From Phycisphaerales bacterium (GTDB lineage: Bacteria; Planctomycetota; Phycisphaerae; SM23-33): a stretch of DNA of 11,927 nt. Below, in pieces: positions 1 through 7,387 of this stretch. Position numbers and translations under genes: made by a program. The notes under the pieces are model-generated. The model was not told where the DNA came from, searched no databases, and saw only the letters and a program-made list of their open reading frames with translations. Where the stretch lies: assembly GCA_003171235.1 (NCBI GenBank), contig PMYM01000238.1, positions 23,700-35,626 of the forward strand. Direction: 5' to 3'. Each line of letters begins with the position of its first letter. The stretch's first letter is position 1.

Positions 1-596
1 TGGTGGCCACCGACGGCCACCGCCTGGCCCTGGCCAAGACCACCCTGGCCAAGGCGGCCTCGCGGGACGTGTCGGCCATCGTGCCGGCCAAGCTGATGAA
101 CCTGCTATCCCGCATCGCCACCGGCTCGGAAGAGACCCTGGCCGTCAAGGTCACCGACAGCCAGATCCTCGTCAAGAGCCCCCGGGCCACGCTGCTGTCG
201 ACCCTGGTGCAGGGCAATTTCCCCAAGTACCAGGATGTCATCCCGCGCGAGACCAACAAGAAGGCCCAACTCGCGACGGGCGATTTTCTCCACCGCCTCC
301 GCCAGGCCGCCCTGCTGACCAACGAGGAATCGCGCGGCGTGCGGCTGGCCTTCGCCCCCGAGGAACTGGTGCTCTCCTCGCGCTCGCCCGAGACCGGCGA
401 GGCCGAGGTCTCCATGCCCGTCAAGTACACCGGCGACAAGCTGGAGATCGGCTTTAACCCCGGCTTCCTGACCGACGCCCTGAAGGTCATCCGCAGCGAC
501 GAGGCCACCATGGAGTTTAACGCCGGGAACAAGCCGGCGGTGCTCAAGGACGGAAGTGAATTCGTGTACGTGCTGATGCCGGTGGACCTGGGATAA
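1..596 (+). CDS. dnaN: DNA polymerase III beta subunit (sliding clamp), 3' part
   Basis: This is the C-terminal half or so (about 198 residues of a family usually near 370) of the ring-shaped processivity clamp that tethers the replicative polymerase to DNA in the cytoplasm. The reading frame is open at the left edge, and bases 1-2 are the end of a split codon. The first visible residues are ATDGHRLAL, the well-known beta-clamp signature at the centre of domain II. Domain III follows, with the typical GFNPGFLTDALKVI-like stretch and a C-terminus VYVLMPVDLG, which matches the hydrophobic end of the family that lines the partner-peptide binding cleft. Both the motif and the end are intact. The stop is TAA at 594-596. 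A DUF721 gene lies downstream, as in the dnaA-dnaN-recF-DUF721 cluster of some bacteria; recF and gyrB are not seen on this side. Identification is firm. Confidence 0.96.
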   Translation, partial: VATDGHRLALAKTTLAKAASRDVSAIVPAKLMNLLSRIATGSEETLAVKVTDSQILVKSPRATLLSTLVQGNFPKYQDVIPRETNKKAQLATGDFLHRLRQAALLTNEESRGVRLAFAPEELVLSSRSPETGEAEVSMPVKYTGDKLEIGFNPGFLTDALKVIRSDEATMEFNAGNKPAVLKDGSEFVYVLMPVDLG

Positions 597-615
597 GCCC
601 GGCAGGAGAATCCCG

Positions 616-855
616 ATGAGATCATCCGTATCGGCTGTAACCATCGCCTGCGGCACTCTGCTGGTTTTGGCGCCGTTTGTGACCAGTCTGATTGCCATGG
701 ATATCACGGCGAGTGTGATGATGAAAAGCCCGCCTGGCAATATTCAGTTCGCGGGCAACCTTGACACTTCCGAGATACGTTGGGTACCGTTTGTCGCCGG
801 CTTGATCATGATCGTCCTTGGAATTGTTGGGGCGTTCAGGTCAAAGACCGCTTAA
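616..855 (+). CDS. small two-helix membrane protein, unknown function
   Basis: I do not recognise a family. The 79-residue product has two hydrophobic segments, about residues 6-28 and 55-73, separated by a polar loop of about 26 residues (29-54). Arg2 at the N-terminus and Arg75/Lys77 at the C-terminus suggest that both ends are cytoplasmic with the loop outside. The start is supported by AGGAG at 604-608, 7 bases before the ATG, and the gene begins only 19 bases after the dnaN stop, so co-transcription is likely. Base composition is lower in GC than dnaN (hand count 53% for 661-720 against 67% for 61-120). The gene sits between dnaN and dciA, where a membrane protein is not expected; this could mean a recent insertion or a poorly conserved lineage-specific gene. 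The coding call rests on the ribosome site and the clean two-helix pattern. Confidence 0.7.
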   Translation: MRSSVSAVTIACGTLLVLAPFVTSLIAMDITASVMMKSPPGNIQFAGNLDTSEIRWVPFVAGLIMIVLGIVGAFRSKTA

Positions 856-951
856 GAGCAGTTCCATATTTGCACGGCCGAATCCGAATGACCCTCTGTT
901 CTCAGCCGGCCGAGATGGCCGATAGATATAGGCAACGCGGACGGACAGATC

Positions 952-1329
952 ATGGATGAGTTTCAACTGCGGCAGGCCTGGGCCAACCGGCAAGGGCGCG
1001 AGAGCGTCTTCCCCCTGGCCCAACCCCTGGCTCAACTAGTGCACAAGCGGCTGGCGCGGCAGGTCAAGAAAGTCGGCCAGCTTTCGGCCGTGCTGGACGA
1101 GGTGCTGCCGGGCTTCATCCTGGAGCACGCCGCCCTGGTCGGCTACAACCGCGGCAGCGTCACCCTGGCCGTGGATTCAGCCCCGTACCGCTACCAGCTT
1201 GACCTGCTGCTCAAGAACGGCCTGCTGGCGGCCATTCGCGAGCGGTTTGGCGGCCCGATCAACCGCGTCCGCCTGGTGCCGGGCAACTTCGATTCGCTGG
1301 AATTCCCCGCCGAAGGCACAGACGCCTGA
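952..1329 (+). CDS. dciA: DUF721 / DciA-type helicase accessory protein
   Basis: The 125-residue protein matches the DUF721 pattern. A helix with basic residues (about 26-40, HKRLARQVKK) leads to an LDEVLPGFILEHAALVGY-like core. A beta-hairpin that includes GSVTLAVDSAPYRYQL (69-83) follows, then a helix, LLAAIRERFG, and a final strand, INRVRLVPG (103-111). In characterised bacteria DciA interacts with the replicative helicase DnaB and supports its loading, replacing DnaC/DnaI. That role is family knowledge, and its transfer here is supported by the neighbouring clamp gene. The Trp often found at the start of the core is replaced by Leu48 here. The protein is compact, with almost no tail beyond the domain. 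The ribosome site is weak (GGACGGA-like, upstream of the ATG). The spacing of about 96 bases from the preceding gene leaves open a separate promoter, but I see no good one. Confidence 0.8.
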   Translation: MDEFQLRQAWANRQGRESVFPLAQPLAQLVHKRLARQVKKVGQLSAVLDEVLPGFILEHAALVGYNRGSVTLAVDSAPYRYQLDLLLKNGLLAAIRERFGGPINRVRLVPGNFDSLEFPAEGTDA

Positions 1330-1419
1330 GGCCACAATGTATGTTGCCGCCCTTCGCCTGACGCCGGCGCTCGGATGTGCCGCAGGGCTTGAAGTGCAGC
1401 CGTGGAAGCAATCTGTATG

Positions 1420-1466
1420 GTGGGAGAAATCGCCCGACGGGCGGTTCTCCCACCGCTTTATTTTCC
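1420..1466 (+). terminator. Rho-independent terminator after dciA
   Basis: A 9-bp perfect outer stem pairs 1420-1428 (GTGGGAGAA) with 1445-1453 (TTCTCCCAC). Inside it a second 5-bp stem pairs CGCCC (1431-1435) with GGGCG (1439-1443), with only small bulges between the stems. The T-rich run CGCTTTATTTTC follows directly. It lies 91 bases after the dciA stop and before the convergent end of the phosphatase gene (1536), so it would end the dnaN-dciA transcript. The minus strand has no comparable T-run, so it looks one-directional. A REP-type element with the same shape is the alternative. Confidence 0.7.
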
Positions 1467-1535
1467 GGAGCTGTAGCTGTAAGTCGGGCATGTGCCCGCC
1501 ATACGTGGGCCTTCAGCGGGATAGAGGGCGCCGCC

Positions 1536-2330
1536 TCAGCGGTAAAGCCGCCACTGGGAGGCGACTTGAGAGTCGCTCTTGCCGGTGTACATGTCGCTTG
1601 GGGGAACCAGATCGAAGCCCGGGCAGCCGGCCCAGGACTTGAACCGGGCCGCGCCGTTGGGGTCCAGTTGGCGGTCGCGGCAGTACTTGGCGTACTGCCG
1701 CAGCAGGTCGCTGACGTGGTCGGGATCGGGATTGGTCTTGAAGGCCGGCAATTGCCGCATGGCCTGGTCCAGGTTGCCGCTGCCCAGCACCATGACCGCC
1801 ACGGCCGACGCCATGCCGGCGCGGTCCACGCCTGAGCGGCAGTGCAGCAGGGCGGGCTTTCGGCAATCTTCCAGGACTTGGATCAGCCGGATGAGCTGCT
1901 CCGGCGCGGGCAGTTCGCCGGCGCTGAAATGGAAGACGTAGAAGTCCACCCCGGCCGATTGGGCGATGGCCTTCTCTTCCAGGACGTCGGCGGTTTCCTG
2001 GCCGCGCAGGCTGATGATCGAGCCGAAATGGTATTTGCGGATGTACCGTTCCAGAAGCCGCCCGGTGGGCTGGGGAGAGCGGTAGATTCTTCCCTCCACC
2101 ACGGGGGCGAAAACGGCATTCTGAGCATAGGCGAACCAGAAATACACGGCCAGGCCGATGGCGGCGATGACGCCCAGGATCGTAAGGGCCTTTGGCCAGG
2201 TGGGGCGGATTGCCCTGGCGAATCGGCCGGGGGGCTTGCGGCCCGGAAGTTGGCTCTTGGCCTGCAGGTCGCTCACCGGCGAATCGCCCTGCCGGGCGGC
2301 TGGGGCGTCAGATTGTGGATTATCGTTCAT
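1536..2330 (-). CDS. membrane-anchored dual-specificity/tyrosine-type phosphatase
   Basis: The 264-residue protein has a hydrophilic N-terminus rich in Arg, Lys and Pro, one transmembrane helix at about 48-68 (after the basic run KPPGRFARAIRPTWPK), and a phosphatase domain at about 72-215. The catalytic P-loop is HCRSGVDR at 163-170, giving nucleophile Cys164 and phosphate-binding Arg170 of the CX5R class. The upstream GRIYRSPQP (80-88) and SIISLRG (104-110) are typical of the bacterial DSP-like branch whose members read YRSxQP. By the positive-inside rule the catalytic domain faces the periplasm, which is an inference. Substrate is unknown: phosphoprotein, inositol phosphate or phospholipid/lipid-linked phosphate are all possible. 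No good ribosome site is visible before the ATG at 2330. It is divergent from the glycosyltransferase gene, with about 115 bases between starts, and converges on dciA. The fold and active site are confident; the physiological role is not. Confidence 0.85.
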   Translation of the reverse strand: MNDNPQSDAPAARQGDSPVSDLQAKSQLPGRKPPGRFARAIRPTWPKALTILGVIAAIGLAVYFWFAYAQNAVFAPVVEGRIYRSPQPTGRLLERYIRKYHFGSIISLRGQETADVLEEKAIAQSAGVDFYVFHFSAGELPAPEQLIRLIQVLEDCRKPALLHCRSGVDRAGMASAVAVMVLGSGNLDQAMRQLPAFKTNPDPDHVSDLLRQYAKYCRDRQLDPNGAARFKSWAGCPGFDLVPPSDMYTGKSDSQVASQWRLYR

Positions 2331-2445
2331 GTAAAGTCTGAGGTTATCTTATCGCAAAGACCGGGTCGGCAGGATGGCGGAATCGTGGAATCGCCAAATC
2401 GGTTGCCGCTTGCGCCGGGCGGCGGGGGCGGTTAAGATGGCGCGC

Positions 2446-4077
2446 ATGACTGAAGTTTCGCCAAAGTCGCTGGAGAAACCCGCCGGGGGGGCCAAGAGCT
2501 ACCTTGGCCGGCTGGTGGTGCTGCTGGCGGCCATATCCGTGGCGCGGGTGCTGTACGTGGCGCTGTCGGGGCTGGCGCTCTCGGGCGACGAGGCCCAGTA
2601 CTGGGACTGGTCGCGCCGGCTGGAGTGGTGTTATTTCTCCAAGGGCCCGATGGTGGCCTGGCTGATCTGGCTGGGGCGGGCGGCGCTGGGAGACACCGCC
2701 CTGGGGGTGCGGCTGCCGGCCATCATCCTTTCGGCCGGCACGTCCCTGATGCTCTACGATTTGGGCCGGCGGCTGTACGACGCCCGGACGGGTTTTGCCG
2801 CCGCCCTGCTGATGCAGATCACGCCCATCTTTGCCGCCTTCGGCGTGGGTATGAGCATCGACCCGCCGTACCTATTCTTCTGGGTGGCGGCGCTGCTGCT
2901 CTTGTACCGGGCGGTGGCCGATCATAGCCGCTTCTGCTGGCTGCTTTTGGGGCTGGCCCTGGGCCTGGGCCTGTTGAGCAAGTACACCATCGGCCTGTTC
3001 TATCCGTGCGCGTTTGGCTGGTTGCTTTTTGGCCGTCAGCGCCGAGGATGGCTCAAGACTCCCTGGCCGTACCTGGCGGTGGCGATCAGCCTGGCGTTTC
3101 TGCTGCCGCTGTTGCAGTGGAACGCCCAGAACGGCTGGGTGAACTTCCAGCATAACATCGGCCACGCGCACCATCAGAAAGAGTGGCAGCTCACGCCGCT
3201 GAAGACCCTGGTGTATGTCGGTTCGCAACTTGGGGTGGTGACGCCGGTGCTGCTGGTGATGATGCTGGTGGCCCAGTGGCAGTTGCGCGGGCGGGACAGT
3301 TTCTCGCCCTGGTTCTGCCTGCCGGTGCTGGGCTTCTTCCTTCTCATCAGCCTGCAAACCGATGTATATGCGAACTGGCCCCTTACCGCCTACGTCACCG
3401 GGTGTATCGTCTTTGCCGCAAGGTTCCTGGGCGACCGCACCGGCCAATCGACGCATCTGCGGCGAACGGTCAACTTCGCCGTAATCCTGGCGCTGGTGTG
3501 CACCCTGGCGGTCATGGTGGTGGTAGTTGTGCCGCTGCCGTTTCTCCCCAGTAAGCCTCCGCACGTGAATGTGGCGGGGCGAGACTTCACAATCTCGTTC
3601 TTGTGCGAGAAAAAGGATCCCTCCCACCTCTTCGCCGGGTGGGACCAGCTTGGCAAGCGGGTGGCGGACCTTGAGGGCGAGCTTGGCCCTCGGCGGTTCG
3701 TTATCGGTTCAGAACGGATGACGACCTCGCGCCTGGCGTACTACATCCCCGGCCAACCGCAGGTCTACCACTATCGCAGCCCCAAGGGCGAAATCGACAG
3801 CCAGTACCACGTGTGGAAGGGCTACGAGGACCTGCTGGGTTACGACGCCCTCTTTGTCACCTACCGCAACGGCGACAACCCGGTGGTCCTGCCAAAGGAT
3901 GTGCAGGCCAGCTTCGCCAGCGCGGAAGAGACCGAGTTTGTAAGCCGCGACTTGCTTGGCAGGCCAATCACCACGTATCACATCTGGCTTTGCCGGGACT
4001 ACCGCGGCCCCGCGGCCACAGCGGCGGCGCAAGCGGGAGGGGGCGATTCGGCTGGGTCGGGGCCTCCGTCCCCGTGA
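2446..4077 (+). CDS. ArnT/PMT-like membrane glycosyltransferase (GT39/GT83 type)
   Basis: This is an integral membrane glycosyltransferase of the family that moves a sugar from a polyprenyl-phosphate donor onto a lipid or protein at the periplasmic face. With the start at 2446 it has 543 residues. The first helix (about 22-42) is followed by the loop SGDEAQYWDWSRRL, in which Asp48-Glu49 occupy the position of the catalytic acidic pair of ArnT/PMT proteins. The sequence YFSKGPMVAWL and several further hydrophobic helices follow, to about residue 365. The last 178 residues form a soluble, presumably periplasmic, domain ending in a low-complexity Ala/Gly/Ser/Pro tail. ATGs at 2374 and 2437 are in frame too. 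I prefer 2446 (MTEVSPKSLEKP), which gives a normal short cytoplasmic N-terminus, but no start has a clear ribosome site. Acceptor and donor sugar cannot be read from the sequence. The divergent phosphatase next door suggests envelope work. Confidence 0.85.
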   Translation: MTEVSPKSLEKPAGGAKSYLGRLVVLLAAISVARVLYVALSGLALSGDEAQYWDWSRRLEWCYFSKGPMVAWLIWLGRAALGDTALGVRLPAIILSAGTSLMLYDLGRRLYDARTGFAAALLMQITPIFAAFGVGMSIDPPYLFFWVAALLLLYRAVADHSRFCWLLLGLALGLGLLSKYTIGLFYPCAFGWLLFGRQRRGWLKTPWPYLAVAISLAFLLPLLQWNAQNGWVNFQHNIGHAHHQKEWQLTPLKTLVYVGSQLGVVTPVLLVMMLVAQWQLRGRDSFSPWFCLPVLGFFLLISLQTDVYANWPLTAYVTGCIVFAARFLGDRTGQSTHLRRTVNFAVILALVCTLAVMVVVVVPLPFLPSKPPHVNVAGRDFTISFLCEKKDPSHLFAGWDQLGKRVADLEGELGPRRFVIGSERMTTSRLAYYIPGQPQVYHYRSPKGEIDSQYHVWKGYEDLLGYDALFVTYRNGDNPVVLPKDVQASFASAEETEFVSRDLLGRPITTYHIWLCRDYRGPAATAAAQAGGGDSAGSGPPSP

Positions 4078-4163
4078 GGACGACAGGCAGGTTGGAATTG
4101 GCTGGGAGCTTATGCTAGGCTGGAAATTCCTGAGAAGGTCTTCCGCCGCGAAGGAGAGTAATC

Positions 4164-5195
4164 GTGGGCAACAAACTTGGCTGGGCCATCGCCGGCATCG
4201 CCGTGCTGGCGATTGGCTTGTTCCTGGTGATGTACCTGGTGTTCCCGGCGGCGACCATGCCCACCTTCCGTTCCATGGGCGATAACATGGTCCTGCCGGT
4301 TCCCAAGGTCGCCATTGGCACCGTCATCGGCGCCGAGCCCTCCGAGCCGGGCAACGCCGGCGAAGACTACAACCAGGCCTTGGCCGCCTTCGCCCAGCCG
4401 GAGGTCAAGAGCCTCTGGCAGGCGTGCGTCCGGGCCAACAAGGTCACCGACACGGACATGGAGACGCTCAAGAGCGTGGTCAACCCGCTGCTGGCCGGCA
4501 CGCGCAAGAAGAACATGCAGTACTACTTCAAGTTGACCCCCCAGAAGATCGAGCTGCCCTACCAGCCCACCGAGCAGGGCGATTTCCAGGATCTGACCGA
4601 CGTGCTGCGGCTATTGGCCATTTCGGCCGCCCAGGATAATCAATACCCCAAGGCCGAGCAGTATCTCTTTGCCTACATGATCGTGGGCAACCATCTCTTT
4701 GCCGAGCGGGCGCGGTATGACATTTCCAAGCGCGGGCTGGGCTTCATGAAGGCCGCCTGCTCGTACAAGAGTTTCGGCGGCATGGAGGGGCTGGTGCCCC
4801 TGTACGAGAAGTGGAACAAGCCCGACCGGGTCGAGGCCGTCAAGGCCCTCAAGGAGGCGTTGGAGTCGGTCAGCGCCCGCTACGACGATCTGTACCAGAT
4901 CATTTGGATGTACCAGGAAAAGTGCGAGCTGGGCTGGAACCCCTGGCCGGGCGACGTCTTCAACCTGGCCGAGAACCACCCCGACAGGGGCGTGCGGGTG
5001 GAGGCCATCCTGAGCCTGGGCGTCATCAAACTGACCGACGTGAATATGCGCGGCGACGAGAAGAAATGCCGCCGTCTAATAGATGCGAAACTATCCAGCC
5101 CCGACCCCATCGAGCGCGAGGCCGCCCGCCAGGCCAATGCCCTTGACGAGGCAGGCCTGCAGAAACTGGCCAAGGCCATGCTCAGCACCAGGTGA
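4164..5195 (+). CDS. membrane-anchored protein with C-terminal helical repeats, unknown function
   Basis: I do not recognise a named family. The start is GTG at 4164, fixed by AAGGAG at 4151-4156, 7 bases upstream. The 343-residue product has one N-terminal hydrophobic segment (about 6-27), ending in a polar, mostly alpha-helical region likely outside the cytoplasm. The last 80 residues or so look like HEAT/ARM-type repeats: NHPDRGVRVEAILSLGVIKL and SSPDPIEREAARQANAL have the DP-x-x-R-x-x-A pattern of such helices. The middle (about 140-240) could be TPR-like, with AEQYLFAYMIVGNHLFAERA, but this is weak. It follows the glycosyltransferase by 86 bases and precedes the tetrapyrrole pair by 50 bases in the same direction, so a shared transcript is possible. 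A scaffold or partner-binding role is a guess from fold only. Confidence 0.8.
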   Translation: MGNKLGWAIAGIAVLAIGLFLVMYLVFPAATMPTFRSMGDNMVLPVPKVAIGTVIGAEPSEPGNAGEDYNQALAAFAQPEVKSLWQACVRANKVTDTDMETLKSVVNPLLAGTRKKNMQYYFKLTPQKIELPYQPTEQGDFQDLTDVLRLLAISAAQDNQYPKAEQYLFAYMIVGNHLFAERARYDISKRGLGFMKAACSYKSFGGMEGLVPLYEKWNKPDRVEAVKALKEALESVSARYDDLYQIIWMYQEKCELGWNPWPGDVFNLAENHPDRGVRVEAILSLGVIKLTDVNMRGDEKKCRRLIDAKLSSPDPIEREAARQANALDEAGLQKLAKAMLSTR

Positions 5196-5245
5196 GAGGC
5201 TGGTCAGCCCGGCCGGTGGGCCATCGCAATTGAGAAACGATTGCC

Positions 5246-5863
5246 ATGTTCACCTATCCGCTCATGTTGAAGATTTCGGGCCGGAGATGCCTGGTGGTGG
5301 GGGCCGGAGCGGTGGGCCTGCGCCGCGCGGAAGCCCTGGCGCGGGCGGGTTCAGCCGTGCGGCTGGTCTCGCCGCAGGAGCCCGCCGGGCCGCTGCCCCC
5401 GGGCGCAGAGTTGCTGGCCGAGCCATATCAGAGCGGGCACCTGGAAGGGTGCCTGCTGGCCTTTGCCTGCACCGACGATCCGGCCCTCAACGCCCGCATC
5501 GCCCAAGAGGCCCGCTCGGCGGGCATCCTGGTCAACGTGGCCGACGAGCCGGAGGATTGCGATTTCTTCGTGCCGGCCACATGCGCCCAGGGCGAGGTGG
5601 TGCTGGCCGTCGGCACCGGCGGGGCCTGCCCCGACCTGGCGCGCCAGCTCCGGGATAGACTCGCCGCCCGCCTGCCCCAGCGCGTGGGCGAGTTTGCCGC
5701 CGCCCTGGCGAGTATTCGCCGGCAGGTGCAGGTGCGGGAGGCCGATCCGGCCAGGCGAAAGGCCATCCTGGAGACGCTGGCCGGGCCGCGGGGGTACAAT
5801 GCCTTCGTCCAAGGCCGCCTGATCGCCCTGCTGGAGGCGGAAATCAGCCGCTTGCGCGAATAA
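5246..5863 (+). CDS. precorrin-2 dehydrogenase / sirohydrochlorin ferrochelatase type protein (CysG N-domain)
   Basis: This 205-residue enzyme corresponds to the N-terminal part of CysG or to yeast Met8. It should oxidise precorrin-2 to sirohydrochlorin with NAD and may also insert iron to make siroheme, in the cytoplasm. The Rossmann motif VVGAGAVGLRRA begins at residue 17. FACTDDPALNARI (73-85) and VNVADEPEDCDFFVPA (96-111) follow; Asp100 is in the place of the catalytic Asp of CysG (Asp104). The motif usually read as TGGxSP appears as TGGACP (124-129), with Cys for Ser, and a helical dimerisation/C-terminal domain follows (about 140-205). There is no fused methyltransferase domain, so SUMT must be encoded elsewhere. 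The stop is 4 bases before the hemA ATG, which implies translational coupling. The ribosome site is weak. The name SirC/Met8/YlnF depends on the group, so I give no symbol. Confidence 0.9.
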   Translation: MFTYPLMLKISGRRCLVVGAGAVGLRRAEALARAGSAVRLVSPQEPAGPLPPGAELLAEPYQSGHLEGCLLAFACTDDPALNARIAQEARSAGILVNVADEPEDCDFFVPATCAQGEVVLAVGTGGACPDLARQLRDRLAARLPQRVGEFAAALASIRRQVQVREADPARRKAILETLAGPRGYNAFVQGRLIALLEAEISRLRE

Positions 5864-5867
5864 TACT

Positions 5868-7178
5868 ATGACCACTCGCTTACTGTGCCTGGGTTGCAGC
5901 CACAAGACCGCGCTGGTGGAAATGCGCGAGCGGCTGGTGTTCGACCCTGCCCAGTGCCGCCTGGCCCTGGAGCAGCTCCACGAGGCCTACAGCGACTGCG
6001 AGGCCATGATCCTCTCCACCTGCAACCGCATGGAGCTGTACGTGCTCCGCGGCCTGCACGCCCGCCCGCGCGAAGATGACCTGCGGGATTTTTTGAGCAA
6101 GTTCCACCACCTGCCGCGCGAGCTGTACGAGGGCTCGCTGTACGGCCTGGCCGACGAGCAGGCGGTGCGGCAGATATTCTCGGTGGCCGCCGGGCTGGAC
6201 AGCCTGGTGCCCGGCGAGGACCAGATTCTCGCCCAGGTCAAGAGCGCCCTGGCGATTGCCCAAAAAGCGGGTTCGGCGGGCGCGGGCCTGACGGAACTAC
6301 TGGATTTTGCCTTCAACGTGGCCAAGCACGTCCGCTCGGAAACGCCGCTGGGCGTCGGCAGGGTGTCCATCGCCAGCGTGGCGGCCGACCTGGCGGCGTC
6401 GACCTTTGGCGAGCTGGCCGGCAAGACGGTCCTGAGCGTGGGGGCCGGCAAGATGAACAGCCTGATGCTCCGCCGCCTGAAGCGGCTGGGGGCAGGCAAG
6501 GTGCTGGTGGCCAACCGCTCGCCCCAGCGGGCAGCCGAACTGGCCGGGCAGTGCGGCGGGGAGGTTCTGCCCTGGCAGGATCTATGCCAGGCCCTGCCCC
6601 AGGCCGACCTGGTGATCTGCTCGACCGGTTCGAGCGAGCCGGTGCTTTCGGCGGCCAAGGTGGCCAAGGCCCTGGCCGGCAGGCCGCCGGGCAAGGGCCT
6701 GCTGATTATCGACATCGCCATGCCGCGCGACGTGGAGGAGGGCGTGGGGAAGCTGGCGGGGGTGACGCTCTACAACATCGACGACCTCAAGGCCGTGGTG
6801 GAAAAGAGCCTCACCGCCCGGCTGGCGGGATTGGAACCTGCCCGGCAGATCGTCCAGCGCCACGTCCAGGAGTATTTCCACCGCCTGCACGTCCGCGAGG
6901 TGGCCCCGGTGGTGGAAAACCTGTATCAATTGATGCGCGACGCGGCCGACAAGGAAATCCAGCAGGTCATCAGCCGGCTGGACGGGGACCCCCAGGCCAG
7001 CGGCAAGCTCATTCGCCAGGCCATCCACCGCGCCCTGCGCCAGGTGCTCCACCGCCCGATCATTCACCTGCGCGACGAGGCCGGCTCCCAATCCGCCCGC
7101 CAGCAGGCCGACATCCTCCGCCGACTGTTCGACCTGGACCAGACGGACCAGTCCTCCCAAACCAAAGACAGCCAGTAG
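5868..7178 (+). CDS. hemA: glutamyl-tRNA reductase
   Basis: This enzyme reduces glutamyl-tRNA(Glu) with NADPH to glutamate-1-semialdehyde, the first committed step of C5-pathway tetrapyrrole synthesis in the cytoplasm. At 436 residues it has the full family length. The N-terminal catalytic domain carries GCSHKTA (9-15) and the active-site STCNRMELY (50-58) with nucleophile Cys52. The signature SLVPGEDQILAQVK (112-125) comes next. The NADPH-binding domain has VLSVGAGKM (188-196), in which the usual Gly-Glu-Met is Gly-Lys-Met, and CSTGSS. The C-terminal helical dimerisation domain is intact. The ATG follows the precorrin-2 dehydrogenase stop by 4 bases, so the two are an operon that joins entry to the pathway with the siroheme branch. 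No hemC, hemD or hemB lies downstream. The gene ends at a hairpin repeat that begins 2 bases after its stop. The identification is secure. Confidence 0.97.
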   Translation: MTTRLLCLGCSHKTALVEMRERLVFDPAQCRLALEQLHEAYSDCEAMILSTCNRMELYVLRGLHARPREDDLRDFLSKFHHLPRELYEGSLYGLADEQAVRQIFSVAAGLDSLVPGEDQILAQVKSALAIAQKAGSAGAGLTELLDFAFNVAKHVRSETPLGVGRVSIASVAADLAASTFGELAGKTVLSVGAGKMNSLMLRRLKRLGAGKVLVANRSPQRAAELAGQCGGEVLPWQDLCQALPQADLVICSTGSSEPVLSAAKVAKALAGRPPGKGLLIIDIAMPRDVEEGVGKLAGVTLYNIDDLKAVVEKSLTARLAGLEPARQIVQRHVQEYFHRLHVREVAPVVENLYQLMRDAADKEIQQVISRLDGDPQASGKLIRQAIHRALRQVLHRPIIHLRDEAGSQSARQQADILRRLFDLDQTDQSSQTKDSQ

Positions 7179-7179
7179 A

Positions 7180-7218
7180 GCACGCCCGTTCGTGAGCGGA
7201 GCGAACGGTTTGGCGTGC
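7180..7218. repeat. hairpin repeat, copy 1 (after hemA)
   Basis: A two-tier inverted repeat starts 2 bases after the hemA stop. The outer stem is GCACGCC (7180-7186) with GGCGTGC (7212-7218). The inner stem is CGTTCG (7187-7192) with CGAACG (7202-7207), separated from the outer on the right by GTTT (7208-7211). A 22-base stretch (7188-7209, containing TGAGCGGAGC) is identical to bases 9605-9626. No T-run follows, so it is not a classic terminator. A REP-like element, or a Rho-dependent or processing signal, is more likely. Confidence 0.6.
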
Positions 7219-7316
7219 GAGAAGGATGCGTGGCGGCCGTGGATGAAATTGAGGCGTGATTATGCTTTGCCGGATAAACAACGGATTTGTACTCTGGCGT
7301 TCCGCACGCGGAAAGT

Positions 7317-7336
7317 GGCCCGGTTTGACCGGGGCC
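7317..7336. other. GC-rich hairpin in the leader of the zinc-ribbon gene
   Basis: GGCCCGGT (7317-7324) can pair with ACCGGGGCC (7328-7336) around a 3-base loop, with one bulged base. It lies about 50 bases before the ATG at 7388. It is not followed by a T-run and could be a leader structure or simply a GC-rich chance pairing. Confidence 0.35.
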
Positions 7337-7387
7337 TGAGCCCGCGTGCCATACGGCTGCTATATGGCTTTGGGCAAAGAGGACGCA

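Noticed and set aside
105..740. 211-codon minus-strand open frame
   Set aside because: It is the antisense shadow of dnaN in GC-rich DNA, and its His/Gly/Leu-rich translation has no family features.
2314..2322. DnaA-box-like TGTGGATTA (one mismatch on the opposite strand), near the replication genes
   Set aside because: A single box inside the phosphatase coding start, with no cluster or AT-rich unwinding region, is no origin.
4092..4116. TTGGAA and TATGCT before the 4164 gene
   Set aside because: The spacer is only 13 bases, too short for a sigma70 promoter.
7249..7278. Possible promoter TTGAGG-18-GATAAA for the zinc-ribbon gene
   Set aside because: Only 4 of 6 matches in each box; not better than chance in this window.
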